Shown here piece by piece: positions 1 to 13,200 of a stretch of DNA of 64,000 nt. The stretch's first letter is position 1, and each line of letters begins with the position of its first letter. This stretch comes from Diphasiastrum complanatum. Its lineage: Eukaryota; Streptophyta; Lycopodiopsida; Lycopodiales; Lycopodiaceae. The DNA is taken from NCBI GenBank assembly GCA_029204225.1, contig CM055103.1, forward strand, positions 50,693,470-50,757,469, written 5' to 3'. The position numbers were made by a program, and so were the translations under genes. The notes under the pieces are model-generated. The model was not told where the DNA came from. It made no database searches and saw only the letters and a program-made list of their open reading frames with translations.

Positions 1-15
1 GGAATTCATGTAGTG

Positions 16-412
16 CATGCAATCGGTTTTGACTAGAACTAGTTGAATGGTTGTGATGCATGGGCGACAGGAGTGGAATAAATTGCACATTCACTAGAGG
101 ATAGAATACTATGGTCACTTCAACACTCTAGTCAGAATCAATCAATTGGAGTTGAAGCCAAGTAGCCTATGCACCAAGCCATTCTCAATCTCTTAATTAG
201 GGATAGATATGTTATGTTCCTAAATAACTTGAATATTTAAGTAGCCTCTAACTTAGGTTAAGAGAGCCTCATTAAGGTTAGGGAAGTAACCATGGAGATT
301 TACTTGGAATAGCTCTAGTGCATGCACAATCAATTGTGACTAAAAATAGAGATAATAAGTAGTGATGGCATGGACATCAAGAGTGGGAATATGTTGCACA
401 TTCACTACAAGG
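16..412. repeat. Imperfect direct-repeat pair upstream of the host gene
   Basis: Two stretches, about 16-102 and 321-412, share a block that begins GCATGCA and ends TTGCACATTCACTA, with about 300 bases between starts. They are too diverged for a recent duplication. No gene is seen in or between them, and they probably derive from an old repeat. Confidence 0.45.
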
Positions 413-638
413 TAGTCAAGGGCTAAGACTATATATGTCATAAAAAGCTCAACTGTGAGTATTGATGTATTAGTTGTCTTGTATTTGATTTATTTCAATA
501 TTTGTTTTATAAAATATTAGTCATATTATTTTTTCTTCTTTCAGATCTATACCCATCGAATATAAATGAATGAGAGCCAACTGGTCTTTTGCAATTGTCC
601 TAGATGTAATACACTCTGATATTGGAAAATTACAACAT

Positions 639-734
639 AAGGGAAGAACTGTAAAAGATCTTTCTGACTGTGAAATATTTTTTTATGATTCCCTGTACAT
701 TCCGGATGTACAAAAGAATTTTGGACGGATCTAG
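639..734 (+). pseudogene. Possible Ty1/copia protease-region remnant
   Basis: One frame reads KGRTVKDLSDC followed by DSLYIPDVQKNF and then a stop. The second block resembles the conserved LYVP-x-x-KKNLLS segment that follows the aspartic protease in copia polyproteins. No other copia domain is adjacent, so the match rests on a dozen residues and could be chance. Confidence 0.3.
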
Positions 735-1959
735 CCTATTCCATTACCTACTTTTAGTAGTGATGAGTGGATTAATCTTGATATTGCAGTATTAGAATCA
801 TTTCGTTCTAAGCTCTTTAATGATGTAAAAAGTTCCTTGAAGATAAGTACAGGGTCAAAAATAGATCGATTAAGTTGGTTTGTTGCTTTAAATGTTTTAA
901 TTTTCAAATGTTGATGTGCACAGAACTCCAATTATATTTGTGCGTAAAAATCTATCAATTGATGTATTATCTGAACTTATTGACAAATGATGAGATCTCA
1001 AATCAAATGGAGATTCTCCACCCCCTCCCTCCCACTCACGAAATTCAAATATTTGAAGTTTGAAGTTAAGGTTTATTGTTCAATGTGCTTTAAACATTAG
1101 CCAATAATCTATATTACATGGCTTTCCTATTTATTTTGAAGTACCAAAGTTTTACCCATAAATTATGAACATGAAAGTTCTTGACTACCTTAAACTACTT
1201 TTTTTTTTTTTTTTTCAGTCCTTCAAATCCCTATCTTGGCCCACCATTTTGAGGAATGTTTAACCACAAAAAGTAAAACTATGTGTTCAAGTTGGTCAAT
1301 GGCATTTCTACAAAAGTCAACAATAAAGTTAATGCCTTAAATTATATGATGTGTGCACAGAAAGCCTTGACTCATTACTAAGGACTTTATTGTAAGAATT
1401 TGTCCTTTAGACGCACCTCTGTATGCAAGTCGTAAATAGCATGTCCTCTTTTATTGCATTCATGCCCATGCTTTAGATGCACATGAATATGCAAGTAATA
1501 AATAACGCAAAATTTATGTCCCTTTTTGCACTCAAAAAATCATTTCATAAATGTTAATTTTTATTGGTCTCATATCTCTATTCGTGACACACTTTAGATC
1601 AAAGTTCAATCCTTGAGATAAAACAATAAAATGATAGCCATTACGCCACAATTCCAAGAAAAGACAACTAGGATTTTAAAATAGCTTATTACCTTGCATC
1701 CAATCTTATAAAATCAAATTAATTAGTAAATTTGTGGCAATGCATTGGTGGTATACCACAACGGTCTTGTTCAAAGGTGGGAAGATGTAATAAACTTGGC
1801 TCGAAAGTCCTAAAAATGCTATAGGAAAATTCATAGTGGACCTTGGTATTCCAAAGGAAACAATCCCAAACTAAGTGCAAATGAACATGGTTAAGTTTTT
1901 GACTTGTGGATGAGCCAGTCACATAATTGTCATAATTGACCTAGATCTAAAGCTCAAAT
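735..1959. other. Upstream sequence without a recognisable gene
   Basis: AT-rich sequence with a long T run around 1201-1217. Reading frames are short and match nothing I recognise. No gene or well-bounded repeat is seen. Confidence 0.5.
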
Positions 1960-2487
1960 TTGGATTGTGATTACTCCTAGCATATGTTGTGTAGGAGCCA
2001 CGATGACTCTAAACTCCCAAAAATATTCCAAGTTGAAAAGCAACACAAGGGAATCGGATGGTGGACAAACCAATCCAACCAAACCTAGATCTTACGGATC
2101 TAGCCCCCAAGCTATGGATCAATCTCACAAGGGAAGGAGGAATCACTCCAACAACATGTAGCTACTAATCACAAAATCAAGCATGCACTAGTGAGAGCCC
2201 AATGGAGATACTTATACCCTCCAATGCCCATGCACCACTAGTAGTGCATTGTGACACCTCATTGGACACCTCTGCAACCTAACTAGGCCATGTCACCTTG
2301 TACCCCTATGACTCACTGATAGACCCATAATAATCCACCATCATGAGTTTTGACCTCCAACCATTAATTATGACCATATACACTTGAGGGTCCCAAACCT
2401 CTCTTAATCATAATTAGCTTATGGGTCGAGGTAGGCCTACTGACCTCTAACGGGATAATCAATCTGAGATCAGTTGTGGACATGACA
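1960..2487 (-). repeat. LTR of a minus-strand gypsy element (3' LTR)
   Basis: The block repeats at 4005-4310 (shared landmarks: GGTGGACAAACCAA, AGCCCCCAAGCTATGGATCAA and GGTCGAGGTAGGCCTACTGAC). On the minus strand the LTR starts TGTCATGTCC at 2487, directly after a G-rich polypurine tract (2488-2500). This orientation makes it the 3' LTR. The outer edge near 1960 is approximate. Diverged relatives of the same LTR family occur near 15120-15390 and 46918-47360. Confidence 0.7.
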
Positions 2488-4004
2488 TTCTTCCCCCCCC
2501 TTATTCAAGTTCTAACCTCAAAACTTAAAATTGGGAAAGTTCCTTTTCAGGCTACTTTCCTATTCTCGAGAATCATCATCGTCTATGCAACCCTTCCATC
2601 AAACCAGATGCTCGGTAACTATACGATTTCTCAATCGTTTAGTTCTAGTATCCAAAATCTTTTCAGGTTCAAGTTGAGTCACACCAGATGATTCATCCAA
2701 CAAGTCCACTTGGTCTCCAAAACCAAGATGTTCCCCTTCACGCCGACTTTTCTTAAGTCGACTTCGGGTGCACTTGCGTTCCTTATGGGAGGTCCAATTG
2801 GTAAACCAAGGATCCAATTTTTTTCAAGATTTGATACGGTCTTGTATAGCTAGCGGACAATTTGAAATGCTTGCTGGTACATATTACACTCGAATCCTTT
2901 GGAATTCGTAAATACACCCAATCCCCCACTTGAAAGTCTCGAGGCGATCTTTTCATATTAGCATAATGTTTGTCCCTATCCTGGGCACTCTGGACATCCT
3001 CACATGCAATTGTAACATATCTTGCATATCGTGCAGAAAATCCACTACTTTTTGAAACTTGATCGTTCGAGTCTCAAACTCGATGGGTGATCTAGGCTCA
3101 AAGCCATACATAAGCATGAACATGCTATAACTGGTAGCTGAATGCTTACTACTATTATAGACAAACTCAATCAAGAGTAGATACTTCTTCCAATGAGATT
3201 GTCATTGGAAAACATATGCTCTAAGCATCTATTCCATCGTCTGATTAGTTCTTCCGTCTGGCCATCCATCTCAGGATGATCAAAAGAACTCAAGCTTAGT
3301 GTCATCTCCAGTTTAGCAAACACAGCCTACCAAAAGTGATCGGTGAACTTCGGATTGCGATCGCTTACAATGTCACTTGGTAGTCCATAAAGCCTAAAAT
3401 AGATGCTCTACAAATATCTGAGCTAAATCAAAAGCCTTCGCAGTGGTCTTTACCAGAATAAACGTAGCCAATTTGGTAAGACGGTCGACCACTACCCAAA
3501 TTGCATCATTCTATTTAATCGTTTGCGGCAACCCAACTACAAAATCCATGGAAACCCAACTACAAAATCCATGGAAATACTATCCCATTTCTTATTTGGA
3601 ATATCCAATGGATGTAACAATCCACCAGCCTTAAGATTTTCGACCTTATTCACTGGCATTGGTCACACTTGACCACGTAAGATTTGACAAAAGGGTTTAA
3701 ATTTTGGCCAAATCCCTTCATACCAAATGTAGAGTACGACGTATGCTTGGATGCCCCACACACGGTGATCAATTTTCATGAAGTATTTTGTTCCATTTAA
3801 TCGATCTATGAGATCATCCATCCTAGGTAACGAGTATTTATTTTTTACAGTTAAGTTTGTTTAAACCCTTATAATCCACACATAACCAGAAAGCACCATC
3901 CTTATTATTCTTAAGAAGAACATGTGCTCCCCATGGTGAGTTATTTGGTCTGATATGTCTCATCCTAAGGTATTTCTCAAGTGGCACTAAGCAAGCCGCA
4001 ACGA
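2488..4004 (-). pseudogene. Degenerate Ty3/gypsy pol with chromodomain-like tail
   Basis: Minus-strand pieces follow gypsy order. An RT start (about 3838-4004, YLRMRHIRPNNSPWG then LCVDYKGLNKL) is followed, after loss of most of RT and RNase H, by integrase-core traces (about 3380-3500 and 3620-3700), then EFVYNSSKHSATSYSMFMLMYGFEP (split across 2953-3174), and a chromodomain-like tail (about 2560-2700, ILDTRTKRLRNRIVTEHLV). Frameshifts, stops and the large RT/RNase H deletion make it non-functional. The tail suggests a chromovirus-type gypsy element. The 5' LTR side is cut directly into RT at about 4004, so gag, protease and the primer-binding site are missing. Confidence 0.7.
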
Positions 4005-4310
4005 AACAAGACAAGGGAGTCGACGAATGGTGGACAAACCAACCCAACCAAATCTAGATCTTATGGATCTAGCCCCCAAGCTATGGATCAATCTCTCACA
4101 AGGGAAGGAGGAATCACTCCAACAACATGTAGCTACTAATCACAAAATCAAGCCTGCACTAGTGAGAGCCCAATGGGTATACTTAACTATGAGCATATAC
4201 ACTTGAGGGCCCCAAACCCCTCATAATCATAATTAACTTAATTACGGGTCGAGGTAGGCCTACTGACTTCTAACGAGATAATCAATCTGAGATCAGTCGT
4301 GGGCATGACA
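4005..4310 (-). repeat. Truncated 5' LTR of the gypsy element
   Basis: Second copy of the LTR at 1960-2487. It ends at the same terminus (minus-strand TGTCATGCCC at 4310) but lacks about 200 bases in the middle and its inner end, where it abuts RT sequence. No primer-binding site remains. Confidence 0.65.
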
Positions 4311-5130
4311 ATCATGATTTTGATTACACCTTTGTGTTGGGTGTATTTGACAAAGTCCAATTACAATTATTTTTCATCAATGACTTGCTCAATGGTCAAG
4401 CTTTTTGCTGCTAGGCTCGCTATAATGTTAATTGGTCTAATTGGTTTTAACTTTGCTCTTTGGTTTTGTTGATTGGCTTTTTGGTTATGGAAAAAGACTC
4501 ACAAGATGTTGGTTATATTGGTTGGCATGCTTGTATGGTTCAAGTTTCACTTTGTGAAGCTCATCCTAGCATGGTGCTAGATTAATTCTTTGTTCTTGTG
4601 TTAATGTCTAAGCTGTTATTGCCTTGGGCACTCATCTCATGGAGCCAATGCTGGCTTGTGTGTTGGCCTTTCTGTGCTGATAGTTGGCTTGGTTGGGCAA
4701 GAAGCTAACTTGGGTGTCCTAGCTTTCCTTGAGGTGTTTATATAGCACACACATACACTCACTCACTCTTTCACTCACTTTCTCTCTCAAGCACACGTTC
4801 CCTTGAAATGGACACAAGTCCCTCCGCAATCAATCACAAAGCTCATTAGTTTTGATCAAAGCCAAAGATGTGCTAGTGAATGAGGAGGGAGTGGAGCTTA
4901 GAGTTTTACCAACAATCCCAGTTAGAACTCTTAGGTTAAAAGAAGGTCAATGTGTCAGCATAAATACATGTTGGAAATCTTGAAGCTCATGTAAGCACAT
5001 TTTGTTAGGCATAATTGCCTTAGTTCTATGTTTGCACATGAACTTTTGTTTACAAAGGGCTTGATGCCAAAATGCGGAAAGGTGTATGTAAATTTGTTTT
5101 TATCTTCTTTTACGTGCCTCTTTCTCTCAA
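4311..5130. other. Upstream intergenic sequence, possible old LTR edge
   Basis: No gene is seen. A TATATAG motif at about 4739 is followed by a CACTCACTCACTC-rich stretch, as in some LTR promoters, but no matching second copy could be found. Left unassigned. Confidence 0.4.
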
Positions 5131-5290
5131 AAGGTGCATATAAAATTTACATAAAAAAAACATAAAACTATGTCCATGACAAGGAAGATGGCTTTTATAC
5201 CACCTTTTATTTGCATCTGTCACGAAAAAAGGTGCATATAAAGTTTCCCGTAAAAAAAAACGTAAAAGTGTGTTCACGACAGGGAAGGGA
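5131..5290. repeat. Two-copy tandem repeat, about 98-base period
   Basis: GGTGCATATAAA, an A run, CATAAAA/CGTAAAA, TGTCCATGAC/TGTTCACGAC and AGGGAAG recur in the same order at about 5133-5187 and 5231-5288. The repeat lies a few hundred bases upstream of the host promoter. Confidence 0.55.
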
Positions 5291-5539
5291 CACCTTGCTT
5301 AACCTTCTACACTGGGCCAACCTTAGGCTTGCCCCACAATCAATGAAAGCCCTTGCACAAACCTGCCTAAGAGAAGGTGACATGCTTTCCAAAAAAAAAA
5401 GGCCAAAAAGGTTCATGGAACCTCATGGAAGAATAGGAGCAACAATAGTAAACGATATGCAATGCTATTATATCGCGTGCCTTTCCACTTGGATGCAGGC
5501 CACGCGTCAATTGGCCACTCGGAAGCTTTTGAACGGTTG

Positions 5540-5771
5540 ATTAATGAAACGTGGCAAACTTTGAACGGTCTATAATATATCTAACGGTAGCGCGCTTAAA
5601 GATAATTAGCTTCCACTAGCTGCACAGCTTTTGTCTCTCCTTGTTTTCATCCAGACATACGCTCATTCGAACAGAAAATCTGAAGAATTTGGTTTCGTTT
5701 GTTCGGTGTCTGGTTTTTTCTGACAGTGCTTTTTAGGTCAAGAATCAATCCATAGTCGTTCCTGCTCCAGC
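5540..5771 (+). promoter_or_regulatory. Likely promoter and 5' leader of the PSMD5-like gene
   Basis: TATAATATAT at 5571-5580 lies about 200 bases before the ATG at 5772, a reasonable place for a plant TATA box. ACGTGGC (about 5549-5555), a G-box/ABRE-like core, lies just upstream. The intervening pyrimidine-rich sequence would be the 5' UTR. Assigned from position and motif only. Confidence 0.45.
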
Positions 5772-5859
5772 ATGGGCAAAGATTCTGGGATGATGGATCT
5801 GGACAGCGTCGATTTCAAGGAGTTGGCTGCCTCAGTCGCAAGCTTCGCATCGTTTCCTG
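5772..5859 (+). CDS. PSMD5: PSMD5-like exon 1
   Basis: Starts at the first ATG after the leader and encodes [20 protein letters not shown] and onward to FASFP. It ends CCTG|GTGAGT in phase 1. Intron 1 is 140 bases. The acidic N-terminus followed by a helix fits the family start. Confidence 0.8.
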
Positions 5860-7192
5860 GTGAGTTTTGGCTTCTCATTACTCAAGGATTTGGCTATTTG
5901 CCAAATATTACGTGCATCTGTACATTTCTCATTTCTGGTAACAGCTTCACAGTGGCTTTCAAGCTTGAAGGATCATCCACGTCTTGCATTTTTGTGTAGG
6001 AACACCATCGGATGCATCGGTGAAGGAGTTATTGGATCGCTTTCCTCTCACTGTCCTTTTCAGGTGACTGTGACTTCACCTTTCAATAATATGCTAGTGG
6101 ATGATGATTTTCTGTAACGACTTATGATCGGCTGCTGACATTGCACCTTAAAGCACTTAGAGATTGGATCTTGAAAGAGCAAGAACAAATTCATAAGTAT
6201 ATAGCTTTTTTGAATCTGCAAGTGATAGGATGTAGATCACCCGAGGCCTGAAGTTGATTTTGAATAGGTTTTTGCTTGCCAAGGCAAGCCTATGTGTTAA
6301 GTCTTTGCAGGATGTCTTTAGAATATTGGTAATCTAAGAGGTATGCGGGGCACGTTCAAGATGGAGAATTGTTTTGTACTTGATATAATGAAGCAGTTTA
6401 GATAACCCAAGAGCCTAGATCGTGACGCAAATAACATTGATCGTTCCTTGTTCCTTCTTGAGAATTAATACTTTGTCACTGAATACCTACGATTTTAACA
6501 ATCCATAAAGCAAAATTTATATGCGGAGAATCAAATCAATAAGGAATGCCATTCAACTTATTGTTACGATTTTCTGGAATTGTGTCTACGTGAGACTTGA
6601 TTTAAAAAGAAAAAGAACTTGTATTGTATTTGATGCAAAACTGTAAATTATGAATATAGATACCTGATATTGTCTCGCCGACATAGTAACCGTGGGGTGA
6701 ACCGTACCACAGGTCATGAACCGTGGTACGGTTCATCATAAATAATTAATTAATTAATGAATTAATATTTGATATAAAATGAACTAATAAAAAATAAAAA
6801 ATTATTCAATTAATTAACAATTACACGGTTCACCACGGTTCTGGCCAAAAAAATTTGAGAACCGTACAGTTCTCAAAACCGTGGTGAACCGCCCACGGTT
6901 CATTAATTCTATGCTCACCAATAATATATCCTAGTCTTGAAAATTTATTGCAAACTTTTAGAGCTGGAGGAATTGTTGAGTGTGGAACTTAGTGTATGGC
7001 AGTGGGTCCTATGAGCTTGGGGCTGAAATTGAGGTTCTTTTTTGAACTTGAGTATTTCATTCTATGAATGAATTACATGTCACCGATTGATATTTATACA
7101 CATGAATTGGAATGTAAGAAAACAAGAGTAAAGGCACCAAGATCTAGCTATCAATCAATCTCCACAAGACACAAGAGGCTGGGCACCCTCCT

Positions 7193-7257
<65 letters not shown>

Positions 7258-10200
7258 CAACAACACAAGTAATGGAGAGCAATGCTTAGCCAAAACTGAA
7301 AAATGTGACACAATAAGCCAATATGTACTCTACCTACTTACTGAATGTAGGGCACCCCCAATTTTTAAAAGTCAAGATAGGGCCCCTAAACCATATTAGA
7401 CCTCTAAGGACCCACGAGTCAGTACATGACCAAAATTGGGTTCATCACAAATTAAGACAAACTTAACATGGCCTAACTAACTAAATACCATGGTGACACA
7501 AATCTCGACCTTTTGGATCAAAGTAACCTATGGATTAACTTTAGCATAGTCATTTATTTCTAACACCCTCCTTAAATGACAATGCAAAAAAACTGAAATC
7601 TTCACTATGTAATAAAGCCACCACGTGGTATTAAATCTAAAGCTTTGCATAAAGCTTCAGATCTGACTCTAGGCAACGCCTTAGTGAAGAGGTCCGCAAT
7701 ATTATCCTCTGTAGGACAGTACTCAAGTAAAATGTCGCCATCATGAAGTCTCTCCCGAACAAAGTGATAATGGATCTCGATGTGCTTCGTCCTCGCATGA
7801 AAAACAGGATTCCGTGCAATGGCAATAGCACTCTGACTATCACTCAAGATAAGAGTGGCTGAGGGCTCGCCAAACTTCATGTCAACAAATAGTCTTCTCA
7901 GCCATAAACACTCCGTTGTGGCTGAATATATCGCTCTATATTCTGCCTCACTAGAAGTAGCAACAGTGGGCCGCTTTTTACTTGACCAAGAAATTGCAAA
8001 ATTTCCATAGAAAAAGCGATGTCCACTTGTAGAGCGTCTAGTGTTTTGATCTCCACCCAAATTCGAGTCACTAAAACCAACCAAAAATGCATCATCACAA
8101 GTAGGAAAAACCAGTCCATGACTTCTTGTTCCTTGAAGATATCAAAAGATCCTCTTCAATGCTTTCCAATGTGATGTCATCGGGGCATGCATGAATTGAC
8201 TCATGAGTTAAGAAATGTCCGGTCTTGAATTACATAGGTAAATGAGACAGCCAATAGCTTGACAATATTAAGTGATATTAAATGGCTCACTATCACCTTG
8301 ACTACTTAATTTCAGGCCTGTCTCCATAGGTGTAGCAACCGGCTTGCAATCTTCCATCTTGAACCGCTTCAAAATCTGCCCAATGTAGCATTCTTGAGAG
8401 ATGAAAATTCCAGCCCTTTCTTGTACAAATTCAAGACCAAGATAAAAGTGCAATAGGCCTAAATCTGAGGTTTCAAAAACCATACCAAGATCAAGTATTA
8501 CGGCATCAATGTGCTGCTCATTACTTCCCGTACTAATAATATCATCAACATAAAGCAAAATAATAATGATATAATCTGAAGTATGCTTGACATAAAGTGT
8601 AGATTCGCTAGGACTATTAGTAAACCCACGATCACAAAAGTAGGCATGTATCTTTTGATACCACATCCTTGGGGCTTGCTTTAGTCCATAAAGTGCCTTC
8701 TTGAGAAGACAAACTTTATCTTCTTGGCCTTCAACCAAAAAACCAGTAGGTTGTTGAAGGTACACTTCCTCATTGAGATCACCATTGAGGAATGCTGTCT
8801 TTATGTCAAGTTGCCGCAAACGCCAACCAAAATGGGCGCACCATTGTTATGATGATCATTTGGGCTTAAGCCTGCCGCTGCCGCTGCCGCTGCCGCTGCC
8901 ATATATGCTTTGCTTTGCTGGGATCGGAAGGATTTTGTGCCGAGAGGAGAAGACGGAAACAAAGAAAGATTAAAACGTAACGTTCACCTCATTTTAAAAC
9001 CTCCAAGCACACCTACCTACGAAGTTCTGGGCAGAAGCTACTGCCACAGCCTGTTATCTGCAAAACAGATCCAGCACCAAAGCCGTCAACCACAAAACTC
9101 CTTATGAAGTTTGGCATGGGCACAAGCCTAGTGTCAGCCATTTAAAAATCTTTGGTTGTATATGTTTTGTTCACATTCCTAAACAGCTTAGGAAGAAGCT
9201 GGATCATAGGACAAATAAATGTATTTTTTTTGGCTATCTTGATGAACATAAAGCTTATAAAGTTTATGATCCATCCAACAATGTAGTATTTGTCTCTAGG
9301 GATGTAATATTTCAAGAACATATATACTATGATTTCAAACAACCATCAGCCAAAGAGGTTGCTACCCTCACGGTAGTCATCCGAGCAGTAAGTCTCCTCA
9401 TAATCAATCCCCTTTTGCTGAGCATAGCCTTTGACAACAAGCCTTGCCTTGTACCTTTCAATGGTACCATCTGCCTTATACTTGATTTTGTATACCCATT
9501 TAGAACCAATTGCCTTCTTCCCATGAGGAAGATTAACAAGAACCCAAATCTGGTTCTTCATGAGTGAGTCATACTCATCTTGCATCGCATCCTCCCAACA
9601 TTTTACTCCCTTGGCCTGCTCATAAAAAACAGGTTCTTCCGCAACATCTCCATGAGATGTAAGAGCAAAATCTGAAAAATCAACATAGTCCTCTGATTTT
9701 GTAGAGGCATGTCTTTCCATGATAAAATGAACTTACTTTGCTGTCCCGCAAAGTTGACAACAACCACCATTGGACTGTTTTAGGCTGTCCAACAGGCATG
9801 TCTCTTCTTGCAATTTGCTGTCCAAGATCTTTCGACACTGCACTTGGCTGTCCAAGATCTTCCAAAACTGGTCCTTACTGTCCAACAGTTTCTACAGGCT
9901 GATTTTGAGCAACAATGGGCGGTTCTTGATGAACATTAGGCTCCAAACTTGATGTGGTGTTGGGTAGTTCGAAACTGGTTGATTGCTGCCCCTTATCTCC
10001 AGCAATAGAAGATGGTACCAAATTTGGAAAAACTTCAACTTTCACACTCTGTGGGATGTCCCTCTTCAAGATATGAGAATGGGCCAAATCTAATGAATTC
10101 TTTTCATCAAAATGCACACGACTAACAATAATCTTGTCAGTGCTCAAATTAAATAGCCTATAGCCTTTGCTTTCACTACTATAGCCAACAAAAATGCATT

Positions 10201-13200
10201 TAACTCCTTTATCCTTAAGCTTTGTACGAAGTTTATCCAGAACAAAAGCATAAGCCGTACAACCAAAAATGCAAAAGTGAGAGATTGAGGGCTTCTTTCC
10301 ATACCAAACTTCATAAGGAGTTAATACTTTCAATGCTTTAGTAGGACAAGGATTGCTTATGTATGCCGCCGTTATAATCGCTTCGCCCCAAAACTTTTGA
10401 GGCAGCCCCTTTGCTTTGAGCATGCAACAGGCCATCTCCATAAGTGTGCGATTATGTCGCTCGGCTGTTGAGGCGTGTAGGGAGTTGTCATTTGATGTAG
10501 AATTCCCTTCTCTCGAAGAAATGCACCAAACGTACTCTTGATGTATTCCCCTCCTCGATCGGTGTGTAGGGTCTTCAAAGAATGCCCAAATTGATTTTCC
10601 ACCATTGCTAGAAAATCTTTGAAATGTTGAAAAACTTCAAATTTAGCCTTCGTAGGATAGATCCATGTAAAACGAGAAAAGTCATCAATAAAAGTCACAA
10701 AATAGATGCACTTTCCCATGGATTCGGTCATCATTGGCCCACAAACATCACTATGAACCAAATCAAATCTATCAAGAACCTTTATAGTTCCATCAATTGG
10801 AAAAGGTTTCCTTTGAAACTTTCCAAGTATGCACCCCTCGCATACATGTCCTTCCGGTTGCTCAATAGTAGGAATATCTTCTATCATATTAAATGTCTTC
10901 AGCTTCTTAAAACTTGCAAAGCTGACATGTCCAAACCTTGCGTGCCACAATTCAGCCCACTCCAATGATTGTGATGTAGAAGCAACAAGACATATAGAGG
11001 GAATTCGTCGCTCATAGGTATCCATAATGAATAAGCCAACATGCATTGTTCCCGAAACAATAATCAAGAGAGATCTTTTAGGATCCTTGACAAGACACTT
11101 ATCTTCTTTGAACTCAACAACTAGTCCTTGCTTCAACATAGTTGAAACCGAAAGAAGATTCTTCTTGATTCCTGGAACATAAAGCACATTCTTAATGTAC
11201 TTTTCTTCACCATTAGGTAGAATGATGGCTACAATTCCAATTCCATGAACAGAATAAGATGCATTATCCGCACATTGTACCTTGCTTCCATTTTGCACTT
11301 TCACTAATTTAGTGAATGCTTCTTTGCGAGAAGTCATATGACGAGTAACACCACTATCAATCACCCATTCCATGGGCTGAAAATCAGCAACTTGCAGAAT
11401 AGAATCCGAATTCCTCATAGATGTAGAAGTACTAGTAGAAGCAATATTAGACACAAAAGCATAGTCTTGGTTGAAGAGATCACCACTAGCTTCAAACTCT
11501 TGCTCCAAAGTAACAAGTGAAGCACTAGTATCAATTCCTTTACTCTCCTCTTTCACAAGCTTCTTCTTACAATCCTTGATGTGCCCATACTTCTTGCAAT
11601 AATGGCACTTCCCTTTCTTCTTTTGAGTGTTGACATTTTGACCTCCAATGGGGTTTTGCTCATCCTTGGAAGGAGGCTTCCCCTTTCCTTTTGACTTGCC
11701 TTTGCCCTTGCCTTTCGTGAAGAAAGCTTGATCTTGTTGAGTGTCACCCGCAAAATTTTGCCTCGTTTGCTCCTCTTGAAGAAGCAGCCCAACAAGTTCA
11801 TCAAAGGAGAGTTGATGTCCCCTAAGAGAGATACTCAAAGATAAAACAAATGGAAGATAAGAGGAAAGTAATGAGTTGAGAGTAATGGAAACAAATTGAG
11901 CATCCTCAATTATCTCATCAATATTGAGAAGCTCCTCACGAAGATCCTTGATCTTCGTCAAGTGATTGGTCACTAGATCCCCTTCTTGCATCTTCAACAT
12001 AGAAAGTTGATTTCGAAGATACACCACTCTTGCTGGATTTTTGACCCTATACATCGTATTAAAGTGTTTCCCACGCACTTTTAGATGTTTTACAAGATCT
12101 TATATGAGGTAAGATAGATCTTTTCACAGCAAGAGCAACCATAGAATGTGCTTGTGCATCTCTTCTATCCCACTTGGGTGCCAAAGACGGAGGCCTTTCT
12201 TCACCACCATTGACCAGTTCCCACAGCCCTTTCGCTATGAGAAGATTCTTCATCACGTAACTCCACAAGTAGTAGTTTGTGCCATCCAACCGATCTTCAC
12301 TAAACAAAGAACCAATAGCTTCCGATTTTTTAGCCATTACCTCCAACAGAATTTCAGCTTGTAGTAGTTAGGAAAGAGAGCCTTTCCACAACCAAATCTA
12401 CTCAAAAATTTGCAGCAAACAAAGAGCTGAAAGTAAGAGTACAAGATGTCTTTCAATCTGCAACCAAAGTGCCCAAAGGATAATGGAAAGATGGCTGTTT
12501 TTCTGAACTAAAACCAGCTTCTTGAAAATTAGGTTAGCTTCGATTGAAGCCTACACCGAAACCCAATTAGGAAGCCAAATAGTGTGATCAACACACACTC
12601 CAATAGGGCAGTTGAAGGCACCCTATTGCTTGCTGAAAATCTGCAATTTTCCAACCACAAATTGGCCCTAACCCACAATAGGGTATGCTTAATATTGGGC
12701 ACCCTCCTTCACAAATACAAACCTGAAAAAACAGGAAGGTAAGAAGACTCCAAAACCAAAAATTAGTTGCAGATTTTTGGGCGCCCTCCTTCAACCTGAA
12801 AAGAGACAAAAAAGCTGATCCAAACTCCACTTGGAAAAATCAGCAGGATGCTGAAATTTCAGAACGAAAAGTAGAGTAGCTCCTCTTCTGGTAGGGCGCC
12901 AATATACAAGCTTGCTGCAGATCCGGTAGCTCTGATACCATGTAGAAAAACAAGAGTCAAGGCACCAAGATCTAGCTATCAATCAATCTCCACAAGACAC
13001 AAGAGAGAAGAGGCTGGGCGCCCTCCTCTAAGAGAGAGAGAGAGAGAGAGAAAACAACAACACAAGTAATGGAGAGCAATGCTTAGCCAAAACCGAAAAA
13101 TGTGACACAATAAGCCAATATGTACTCTACCTACTTACTAAATGTAGGGCACCCCCAAAAGTCAAGATAGGGCCCCTAAATCAAATTAGACCTCTAAGGA

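Noticed and set aside
5211-5540. 109-codon plus-strand frame just upstream of the host promoter
   Set aside because: It runs across a tandem repeat and A runs, matches no family, and has no splice or expression signal.
9076-9351. Part of copia A itself
   Set aside because: Its reading direction is opposite to copia A, and copia A already has its own copy of this integrase region at 9875-10441.
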